A DNA stretch of 38,275 nt from CAZAMP01 sp964486455 (GTDB lineage: Bacteria > Eisenbacteria > RBG-16-71-46 > CAZAMP01): NCBI GenBank assembly GCA_964486455.1, contig CAZAMP010000041.1, positions 1 through 38,275 of the forward strand, read 5' to 3'. Positions 14,806 to 21,214 of this stretch are shown here, in pieces (positions within the stretch are counted from its first letter, which is position 1; every line of letters begins with the position of its first letter). Below the pieces are notes generated by a model. It was not told the DNA's origin. It was given only the letters and a program-made list of their open reading frames with translations, and did not search any database. A program made the translations under genes and the position numbers.

Positions 14806-15831
14806 ATGAACGTCGGATGGTTCACGCACGAGCGCTTTCTCGATCACTCCGAGCCCGGCCACCCGGAGCGACCGGACCGGCTCACGGCGATCGTCGATTC
14901 GCTTCGAACCGCCAGGCTGCTCGATCGGCTGACGCACGTCACGCCGACGCCCGTGGACGAGGCGTTGCTCACCCGCGTTCACGACCCCACTCTGGTCGAA
15001 TCCGTGCGATCGCTCTGTGCGAACGGCGGCGGTCACTTGGATCCGGACACGTACGCGAACGCCGACTCGTTCGAGATCGCCCGGCTCTCGGCGGGGGCCG
15101 TGGTGGACGCCGTGGGTGCCGTGATGAAGGGCGAGCTGGATCGCGCGTTCGTCGCTTCCCGCCCACCCGGCCATCACGCAACCCGCTCACGCGCCATGGG
15201 CTTCTGCCTATTCAACAACGTCGCCCTGGCCGCCCGACACGCGCTCGAGTCGGGCGGGGCGGCCCGCGTCCTCATAGTCGATTGGGACGTTCATCACGGC
15301 AACGGTACGGAAGATATCTTCTATCGCGAATCCAACGTCCTCTACTTCTCCACCCATCAGTTTCCGCTCTACCCCGGCACCGGGTCGGCACCGGAGATCG
15401 GCGCGGACGACGGCGCCGGAACGACCGTCAATGTCCCGCTGCCCGCCGGCACGGGAGACGACGGAATGGCAAAGGCGTTCGATCGGATCCTCGCGCCGGT
15501 CGCGCGCAGATTTCGGCCGGACCTCGTGCTCGTATCGGCCGGCTACGACGCGCACTTTCGTGACCCGCTGGCGGGGCTCGTCGTCTCCACGCGCGGGTTC
15601 ATGGATCTCTCCCGCCGCGTGGTTGATCTCGCCGACGAACTTTGCGGCGGACGGATCGTGGTCTGTGTCGAGGGTGGCTACGACCTTACCGCCGTAGGCC
15701 GCTCCGCGGCGGCCACGGTCGCGGTGCTCGCTGGAGCGAGCGAGTTCGAACCCGCCGCTGACGAAGCGCCCGTGGAAGTAGGATCAATCGATGAGCTTTT
15801 GATCACAATCAGGGAATTGCATTCTCTCTGA
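14806..15831 (+). CDS. Histone deacetylase family (AcuC/HdaH-like) zinc amidohydrolase
   Basis: A 341-residue arginase/deacetylase-fold enzyme that removes acetyl or similar acyl groups from lysine or polyamines using one zinc ion. Seen: the opening GHPERPDRL block, the catalytic His pair H123-H124 in RPPGHHA, zinc ligands D161 and H163 in DWDVHHGNGT, D248 in SAGYDAHFRDPLAG, and the EGGYDL block carrying the transition-state tyrosine region. Length is normal for bacterial class II-like enzymes. The substrate, protein acetyl-lysine or acetylpolyamine, cannot be decided. It lies in the same direction as the kinase operon but has its own -10 element and no ribosome site. Downstream is a separate promoter for the ferredoxin gene. 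Confidence 0.94.
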   Translation: MNVGWFTHERFLDHSEPGHPERPDRLTAIVDSLRTARLLDRLTHVTPTPVDEALLTRVHDPTLVESVRSLCANGGGHLDPDTYANADSFEIARLSAGAVVDAVGAVMKGELDRAFVASRPPGHHATRSRAMGFCLFNNVALAARHALESGGAARVLIVDWDVHHGNGTEDIFYRESNVLYFSTHQFPLYPGTGSAPEIGADDGAGTTVNVPLPAGTGDDGMAKAFDRILAPVARRFRPDLVLVSAGYDAHFRDPLAGLVVSTRGFMDLSRRVVDLADELCGGRIVVCVEGGYDLTAVGRSAAATVAVLAGASEFEPAADEAPVEVGSIDELLITIRELHSL

Positions 15832-15851
15832 CGGCATTTCGCTCCTCCCGC

Positions 15852-15868
15852 CGCATGCTACAATTCAC
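15852..15868 (+). promoter_or_regulatory. Extended -10 promoter, copy 1 of a 17-bp repeated element
   Basis: The element CGCATGCTACAATTCAC contains TGC-TACAAT, an extended -10. Start of transcription is expected near 15871, 53 bases before the ferredoxin ATG. The same 17 bases, with one change, occur at 23878-23894 before the metalloprotease gene. It also explains why an in-frame ATG at 15855, which lies inside the element, should not be taken as the gene start. Confidence 0.5.
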
Positions 15869-15923
15869 GTACGCACACGCATCATCACGCAGCCGGTACC
15901 GGTCGGAGGGGAAGTTTGACATC

Positions 15924-16139
15924 ATGACGTTGAATCAAACGGAGATGGGGCCGGTGGGCGACGACGACCCGTTTTGCGACTGCACCGACATGAGCAAACG
16001 CGAGCTGCTCTCGACCATCGTAACGCGCAAGCTTCGAACCGTGCGCGACATTCGTCGCGAAACGGGAGTCGGCAGAAGCTGCGGCTCCTGCCGACATGAT
16101 CTCCACGAGATCCTCGATGAGGCCTGGCGACACGCCTGA
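15924..16139 (+). CDS. Bfd-like [2Fe-2S] ferredoxin domain protein
   Basis: A 71-residue protein with the Fer2_BFD cysteine pattern: C18-x-C20 near the N-terminus and C53-x2-C56 after a helical basic stretch (ELLSTIVTRKLRTVRDI). This matches bacterioferritin-associated ferredoxin and related single-domain [2Fe-2S] proteins, which reduce stored iron or act in Fe-S-dependent enzymes. No bacterioferritin gene is nearby, so the partner is unknown. The ATG at 15924 has GGAGGG at 15905-15910, slightly far (13 bases) but the best site. An upstream ATG at 15855 overlaps the promoter. It is convergent with the GAPDH gene, ending 11 bases from it. Confidence 0.88.
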   Translation: MTLNQTEMGPVGDDDPFCDCTDMSKRELLSTIVTRKLRTVRDIRRETGVGRSCGSCRHDLHEILDEAWRHA

Positions 16140-16150
16140 CCGAACGACGA

Positions 16151-17149
16151 CTACAATCGCTCCAGCAATCCCAACAGATCGACGACTCGGCATGAGTAGC
16201 CGTACTCGTTGTCGTACCACGAGACGGTCTTCACGAAATCCTGTCCGATCACCCGCGTCGCGAGTCCGTCGAATACGGACGAGTACGGATTGCCGATCAC
16301 GTCGCTCGACACCAAGGGGTCTTCGCTGTACTGAACGATGCCGCTCAGGCGTTTCGTCGCGGCGGAACTCCGAACGGCCTCGTTCACCTCGTCCACCGTC
16401 ACCGACTTCTGCATCAGCGTGACGAAGTCCACGGTCGATCCGTCCGGAACAGGCACGCGCATGGCCATACCGTCGAGCTTCCCGACGAGATTCGGCAGCA
16501 CCTTTCCCACGGCACGAGCCGCACCCGTCGTCGTGGGAATGATGTTCTCGGCGGCCGCCCGGCTCCGTCGGAAGTCCGAGTGCGGCACGTCGGCGAGTCG
16601 CTGATCGTTCGTGTAGGCGTGGACCGTCGTGATCAGGCCTTTCTCGATTCCGAACGCTTCATCCAGAATCTTCGCGATCGGAGCAAGGCAGTTTGTGGTG
16701 CATGATGCGTTCGAGACGATGACGTGCTCGGGTCTCAACTGGTCTTCGTTCACTCCGATCACGACAGTGCAGTCGATCTCGTCTTTGGCCGGTACCGTCA
16801 AGATAACTTTCTTGGCTCCGGCGTCGACGTGTTTCTCGATCTGAGCGCGCTTCCGAAATCGACCGGTTGATTCGATCACGCAGTCGACGCCGAGCTCCCG
16901 CCAGGGAAGCTCTTCGACGTTCCCGATGGCCGTCATGCGGACGGTCTGATTGTCCGTCGTGAGCATGTCATTGGTAACCTGCACCTTCCCCGGAAAGCGC
17001 TTCATGACGGTATCGTACTTCAATAGGTATGCGAGGGCGTTATTGTCAGCGATGTCGTTGATGGCAACGACTTCGCAATCCCGGCGCGGATCCAGGATCC
17101 GGAACACGCTGCGCCCAATCCGTCCGAAACCATTAATCGCGACGCGCAT
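16151..17149 (-). CDS. gap: Glyceraldehyde-3-phosphate dehydrogenase, canonical copy
   Basis: A 332-residue type I GAPDH that oxidises glyceraldehyde 3-phosphate to 1,3-bisphosphoglycerate. Seen: Rossmann motif INGFGRIGR, N31-D32 (NAD-type loop), ESTGRF, catalytic C150 in SNASCTTNCLAP, H177 in TVHAYT, the phosphate loop PTTTGAARAVG, and SWYDNEYGYS near the end. All key residues are standard. The ribosome site GGGGAGG overlaps the stop of the upstream paralogue, with only 11 bases between the two genes, so they are one transcription unit. Transcription probably comes from the region with palindromes at 18234-18264. Confidence 0.97.
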   Translation of the reverse strand: MRVAINGFGRIGRSVFRILDPRRDCEVVAINDIADNNALAYLLKYDTVMKRFPGKVQVTNDMLTTDNQTVRMTAIGNVEELPWRELGVDCVIESTGRFRKRAQIEKHVDAGAKKVILTVPAKDEIDCTVVIGVNEDQLRPEHVIVSNASCTTNCLAPIAKILDEAFGIEKGLITTVHAYTNDQRLADVPHSDFRRSRAAAENIIPTTTGAARAVGKVLPNLVGKLDGMAMRVPVPDGSTVDFVTLMQKSVTVDEVNEAVRSSAATKRLSGIVQYSEDPLVSSDVIGNPYSSVFDGLATRVIGQDFVKTVSWYDNEYGYSCRVVDLLGLLERL

Positions 17150-17160
17150 CGTATCCTCCC

Positions 17161-18186
17161 CTAGGCCTCTGCGTCTTTCGCCTCGTCGAGATCTTCGAGG
17201 CGGAGGATGAGTTCAAGTACGCGGTTGGCGTACCCCCAACCGTTATCGTACCAGGTGATCGTCTTTGCGAGGTTGCCTCCAAGAACTTGCGTGGCCAGTC
17301 CATCGAAGATCGCCGAGTGGGAGTTGCCGACGACATCACTCGAGACGATCGGCTCCTCGCAGTACTCGACGACGTTTCTCAGGTCGCCGGCCGCGGCTTC
17401 GCGCACGATGTCGTTGATCTCATCCCGGCTCGTTTCCCGGCGAAGCAGCGTCACGAAATCGATGTTCGAACCGTCAGGAACCGGAACGTTCATGGCCATC
17501 CCGTCCAGCTTCCCCTCCAGCTCCGGCAGCATTCTCTGGACGGCAAGCGGCGACCACGTCGTGGTCGGGATGATGTTCTCCGCAGCCGCGCGCGAGCGAC
17601 GCAGCTCCGAGTGCGGGACGTCCGCGAGCCGCTGGTCGTTCGTGTACGCGTGCACACTGGTCACGAACCCTCGCTCGATCCCGATCGCGTCGTTGAGGAT
17701 CTTCGCCACGAGCGCAAGCGCGTTCGATGTGCAGGATGCGTTCGAAATGATCCGCTGATCGGCGCTCAGGTCAGAATCATTCACACCGATCACGATCGTG
17801 GCGTCCACCGAGTCTCTCGGCGGAACGGTGAGAATCACACGCCTCGCCCCCGCCTTCAGATGCTTCTCCAGCACGGCGCGCGTCCGGTACCTGGCGGTGG
17901 CTTCGACGACGATGTCCACCCCGAGGTCACCCCAGTCGACGTCGCCCGGCGCCTTGCCTTGGAGCAGGCGAATCGGCTTCCCGGCAACGAAGAGCTTGTC
18001 CCCCTTCAGCGACACCGGCTCCGGAAAAACACCGTGGACGGTATCGAATTTCAGCAAGTACGCCAGCGCCTCGGGATCGGCGATGTCGCTGATCGCGACA
18101 AATTCCATATCCGTCCGCCGATAGGCACAGCGAAAGAGATTCCGGCCGATACGCCCGAATCCCATGATCCCAATCTTGACAGCCAT
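17161..18186 (-). CDS. Divergent GAPDH paralogue with altered phosphate loop
   Basis: A 341-residue GAPDH-fold dehydrogenase, first gene of the tandem pair. It keeps the Rossmann motif IMGFGRIGRN, D34, the catalytic C152 in SNASC and H179 in SVHAYT. It departs at many normally invariant sites: SNASCTSNALA in place of ..CTTNCLAP, EATARY in place of ESTGRF, and PTTTWSPLAVQ in place of PTTTGAARAVG. That last loop holds inorganic or substrate phosphate in known GAPDHs. WYDNGWGY replaces WYDNEYGY. The neighbour at 16151 is standard, so this copy has probably changed substrate, cofactor or direction, or has a regulatory role. The ATG at 18186 follows GGAGGG. Catalysis on an aldehyde is expected, the substrate is not known. 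Confidence 0.92.
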   Translation of the reverse strand: MAVKIGIMGFGRIGRNLFRCAYRRTDMEFVAISDIADPEALAYLLKFDTVHGVFPEPVSLKGDKLFVAGKPIRLLQGKAPGDVDWGDLGVDIVVEATARYRTRAVLEKHLKAGARRVILTVPPRDSVDATIVIGVNDSDLSADQRIISNASCTSNALALVAKILNDAIGIERGFVTSVHAYTNDQRLADVPHSELRRSRAAAENIIPTTTWSPLAVQRMLPELEGKLDGMAMNVPVPDGSNIDFVTLLRRETSRDEINDIVREAAAGDLRNVVEYCEEPIVSSDVVGNSHSAIFDGLATQVLGGNLAKTITWYDNGWGYANRVLELILRLEDLDEAKDAEA

Positions 18187-18233
18187 GTTGGCAGGCCCTC
18201 CGTAGTACGAGAGTCACCCTTCCTAAACCGACA

Positions 18234-18264
18234 ATGAACATAGTTCAAGGAGAAACACCTTGAA
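18234..18264 (-). promoter_or_regulatory. Nested palindromes over a likely promoter of the GAPDH operon
   Basis: TGAAC-ATA-GTTCA (18234-18246) overlaps TTCAAGG-n7-CCTTGAA (18244-18264). On the reverse strand a weak -35 (TTTCAA) and a -10 (TATGTT), with 17-base spacing, fall within these repeats. The second palindrome thus covers the -35 and spacer, and the first sits on the -10. This is a typical layout for repression of a glycolytic operon; the regulator is not identified. Confidence 0.45.
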
Positions 18265-18345
18265 AGTACTCCGTCAATAAGTCGCCCTGGCAGTCCCCTG
18301 GGTTGTGTTCCCTTATTCTCATTGTTTAAGAAACGGTTTCTATAC

Positions 18346-19182
18346 CTAAAACATACCAAGATCTTCCCCCGAGACGACGTCTCCGGGGTAAACCTCGCCG
18401 ATCTCCCGCAGCAACTCAGCGGCGGACGCCCCCCACGTGAGCTGATGATAGAGAACGAGGAGCTTCGGTCGCGCGGCGGCGGCGATCGTTGCCAGCTCCC
18501 TTGTCGACGTGTGGAACCGTGAGTGGTAGCGCTTCCACTTTTCCGGCAATCCGCGAAAGCGCTCGGCGGAGTATACCTCATGCACAAGCACATCACAGTC
18601 CGTCGCTGCCACCGTGAGTGTCTCCGTGGGCGCCGTGTCGCCCGAGATTACGATCGTCCGCTCCGGTGATCGAAACACATATCCAAATGCCGGCCATGAG
18701 CCATGTCGAACCGGGATCGCCTCGATCTCGAGGCTTCCTTTCCGGTAGACGATCCCCGCCTCGATCTCCCTGGCGTCCGCGCGCCAGCCGGTCTCGTTGA
18801 TCGGTTCGGGACCACCGAGCCGCTGTTCGATGTCCGCCGTGTAGGCCGACGTCACCCGCTCGACCATCCCCGCCGTTCCACGCGGCCCGTGGACGACGAG
18901 CGGTTCCCGCCGTCCCAACACCCAGGGAGTGAGTAACAGATCCGGTAGACCCGCGGTGTGGTCGGAGTGGAGGTGGGTCAGGAAGACGCGAACCAGTCGC
19001 TCAGGCGCGAGAGCATCGATACCCACATCATGCGCGGCCCGTGCTCCTCGGACGACGCCAGGTCCGGCGTCAACGATGAACGACTCACCGCCCGCAACGA
19101 CGGCGACCGATGGCCCCGACCGCTCGGGCTCGGCGTTCGGCGTTCCGGTGCCGAGGAGGACGATGCTAGTCGCTTCGGACAT
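18346..19182 (-). CDS. MBL-fold metallo-hydrolase (RNase Z/arylsulfatase-like subfamily)
   Basis: A 278-residue metallo-beta-lactamase-fold hydrolase. It opens with ATSIVLLGTGTPNAEPERSG, shows the zinc motif THLHSDHTAGLPD, then a GDTAPT block with the bridging Asp, HEVYS, and a late His in LYHQLTWG. The order resembles the ElaC/AtsA branch, which includes RNase Z and arylsulfatase-like enzymes. It lacks signs specific enough to call RNase Z. I chose the ATG at 19182, just before the conserved opening strand. This overlaps the end of the GNAT gene by 17 bases and suggests coupled translation. An earlier in-frame ATG would add 21 residues without family likeness. It is last in a tight five-gene run. 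Confidence 0.88.
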   Translation of the reverse strand: MSEATSIVLLGTGTPNAEPERSGPSVAVVAGGESFIVDAGPGVVRGARAAHDVGIDALAPERLVRVFLTHLHSDHTAGLPDLLLTPWVLGRREPLVVHGPRGTAGMVERVTSAYTADIEQRLGGPEPINETGWRADAREIEAGIVYRKGSLEIEAIPVRHGSWPAFGYVFRSPERTIVISGDTAPTETLTVAATDCDVLVHEVYSAERFRGLPEKWKRYHSRFHTSTRELATIAAAARPKLLVLYHQLTWGASAAELLREIGEVYPGDVVSGEDLGMF

Positions 19183-19717
19183 GGCGCTCACGAGCGATGA
19201 TGTATCGGCATAGATCCATCCCGAAGTAGTGGACCTCATCGACAAACGCCATGCCGCTCTTCTCGATCACGCGCCGAGACGCCATGTTTTCCGGGTGGAC
19301 GAGCGCGATGATCGACTCGAACCCCAGATCCTCGAAGGCCATCCTCAGCGATGCCTCCGACAACTCCGTCGCGTAGCCATTGCCCCTGCACTCCGCGGCC
19401 ATGAAGAACGCCACCTCGGTCTCGGACGTCTCCGGGAGAAATTGAAGCCCTCCCCATCCGATGAGCTCAGGGCTTCCCGGGAGAGTGACCGCCCACCAGC
19501 CATAACCATGCTCCGCCCAGTGTCTGGCCTGTGCCCCGACGAACGCTTCCACCCGCTCTTTGGGCGGTGGCGCATCATTGGGGAGGTATCGAATGAACCC
19601 ATCCTGGTGGTAGATCCGGTGGATAGTCTCGGCGTCCTCCACGCGGAGCGGTCTCAGGATTAGCCTTCGCGTTTCAATATTCGGGGCTTTACTGTTACGA
19701 AACGTTTCTGCAACCAC
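19166..19717 (-). CDS. GNAT family N-acetyltransferase (RimJ/RimL-like)
   Basis: A 183-residue acetyltransferase of the RimJ/RimL type: it begins IETRRLILRPLRVEDAE, has a central AVTLPGSPELIGWGG strand, the acetyl-CoA loop ECRGNGYATE (R/Q-x-x-G-x-G/A), and the closing pattern NMASRRVIEKSGM. Such enzymes acetylate protein N-termini, antibiotics or small amines; the target is not predictable. It starts at GTG 19717, 2 bases after the leuD stop, and its end overlaps the MBL hydrolase start. This fits one operon. Confidence 0.9.
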   Translation of the reverse strand: MVAETFRNSKAPNIETRRLILRPLRVEDAETIHRIYHQDGFIRYLPNDAPPPKERVEAFVGAQARHWAEHGYGWWAVTLPGSPELIGWGGLQFLPETSETEVAFFMAAECRGNGYATELSEASLRMAFEDLGFESIIALVHPENMASRRVIEKSGMAFVDEVHYFGMDLCRYIIARERHVRSD

Positions 19718-19719
19718 CG

Positions 19720-20211
19720 CTATTCCGCCCCCAGCTTCTTCTTCACGTACGGAAGCAGTCCGCCCGCCTCGAAGATCGCCTTCACCTCGGGGGCAAGGGG
19801 TGGAAACTCGAATGCCCGATCTCCGACCCTGATCGTGCCGGCATCGAGATCGATGGAGACATCATCTCCCTTCTCGATCGCTTCCACCGCTTCGGACGAC
19901 TGGAGCGCCGGCAGGCCCGCATTGATGCAGTTACGGAAGTAGATCCGGGCGAACGACTTCGCGATGACCGCCCCCACTCCGGCGTACTTCAGGCAGAGTG
20001 CGGCCTGCTCACGCGACGACCCGCATCCGAAGTTCGATCCACCCACGACGATGTCCCCAGAGGACACGGTCGAGGCGAAATCAGGGTCCAGGTCTTCCAT
20101 TGCCTTCTCGGCCATCTCCTTCGGATCGCTCACCGTGTACGTGTATTTTCCGGGGAAGATCACGTCCGTGTTGACGTTGTCCCCGTACTTCCAAGCTTTT
20201 CCGGTGATCAT
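19720..20211 (-). CDS. leuD: 3-isopropylmalate dehydratase-type small subunit
   Basis: A 163-residue swivel-domain subunit of the LeuD/aconitase family, which pairs with a large [4Fe-4S] subunit to isomerise isopropylmalate (leucine synthesis) or homologues. Seen: DNVNTDVIFPGKY, GSNFGCGSSREQAALCLKYAG, AKSFARIYFRNCINAGLPAL, and a YVKKKL end. The short length fits the archaeal-type/class II small subunits. The ATG at 20211 follows GGGGAAG and lies 2 bases after the trpS stop; an upstream ATG would begin inside trpS. No leuC, leuA or leuB is in the window. The large subunit must be elsewhere, and whether the substrate is isopropylmalate, homoaconitate or another cannot be decided. Confidence 0.88.
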   Translation of the reverse strand: MITGKAWKYGDNVNTDVIFPGKYTYTVSDPKEMAEKAMEDLDPDFASTVSSGDIVVGGSNFGCGSSREQAALCLKYAGVGAVIAKSFARIYFRNCINAGLPALQSSEAVEAIEKGDDVSIDLDAGTIRVGDRAFEFPPLAPEVKAIFEAGGLLPYVKKKLGAE

Positions 20212-20213
20212 TC

Positions 20214-21188
20214 TTACTTCCCCATTGCCATCCCGGTTGCCTGGCGGCAATCGTCAAGCACCTTACGAGCTTCGGCCCGGGCGCGTTTCGCTCCTTCGCG
20301 GTAGATCTCTTCCACCTCGTCGAAGCGCGTGTGAAGCTCTTCCCAGCGGCTGCGGACCGGCCCCAAGGTCTCCATCATCTTCTCGAAGAGAAGCTTCTTC
20401 GATTCCCCGTAACCGATCGAACCCCCGAGATAACGAGCGCTCAGCTCCTCGAGTCCGTCCGGATTGAAGAGCTCGTGAAGCGCGAACACACTGCACGTCT
20501 TCGGGTCCTTCGGATCATTGAGTCCTTTCGAGTCGGTCACGATCGACATCACCTTCTTCTTCATCGACTTCTCCGGCTCGAACAGCATGATCGTGTTGTC
20601 GTAGCTCTTCGACATCTTCCGGCCGTCAAGCCCGATCACCGTCGCCGTGTCTTCCTTGATGAGCGGTTCGGGCAGCACGAGAATGTCCCCGTACGTCCGG
20701 TTGAACCGCTGGGCGATGTCGCGGGCGATCTCGATGTGCTGCTTCTGATCCTGCCCCACGGGTACGCAGTGGCTGCGATAGGCCAGAATGTCCGCCGCCA
20801 TCAGCACCGGATAGTTGAAGAGCCCCGCGATGACCTCCTGCCCCTTCGCCTTCGAATCCTTGAAGGCGTGCGCGCGCTCGAGAAGCCCGAGCGGCGTCGA
20901 GCAGGAGAGTATCCACGTGAGCTCGCACACCTCGGGCACGTCCGACTGCCGAAAGAGCACGGTCTTCTGGGGATCGAGCCCCACGGCGAGCAGCTCCACC
21001 ATGAGCTCGCGGGCCTGGCTGCTCAGCCTCTCACCGTCGAACACCGTGGTCATCGCATGATAGTCCGCGATGAAGATGAAGTTCTCGTGGGTCTTCTGCA
21101 GCTCTACCGAGGGCAACAGCATTCCGAAGTAGTTGCCGATATGGGTTTGCTCTCCCGAGGGCTTCACCCCGGACAGGACGCGCTTCAT
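20214..21188 (-). CDS. trpS: Tryptophanyl-tRNA synthetase
   Basis: A 324-residue class I synthetase that charges tRNA-Trp. It begins KRVLSGVKPSGEQTHIGNYFG with the HIGH-type motif HIGN, then ADYHAM, a Trp-binding region LFNYPVLMAADIL, PVGQDQKQHIE, and the KMSKS signature in GRKMSKSYDN. Length matches bacterial TrpS. I chose the ATG at 21188, since the family begins with this lysine-arginine strand and a GGGAGAG site precedes it. It is 26 bases after the S9 peptidase and 2 bases before leuD. Confidence 0.97.
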   Translation of the reverse strand: MKRVLSGVKPSGEQTHIGNYFGMLLPSVELQKTHENFIFIADYHAMTTVFDGERLSSQARELMVELLAVGLDPQKTVLFRQSDVPEVCELTWILSCSTPLGLLERAHAFKDSKAKGQEVIAGLFNYPVLMAADILAYRSHCVPVGQDQKQHIEIARDIAQRFNRTYGDILVLPEPLIKEDTATVIGLDGRKMSKSYDNTIMLFEPEKSMKKKVMSIVTDSKGLNDPKDPKTCSVFALHELFNPDGLEELSARYLGGSIGYGESKKLLFEKMMETLGPVRSRWEELHTRFDEVEEIYREGAKRARAEARKVLDDCRQATGMAMGK

Positions 21189-21214
21189 GTCGATCTCTCT
21201 CCCGTTGCGATTGT

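Noticed and set aside
15855..15923. N-terminal extension of the Bfd-like protein from the ATG at 15855
   Set aside because: That ATG lies inside the promoter element, has no ribosome site, and the added residues do not match the family.
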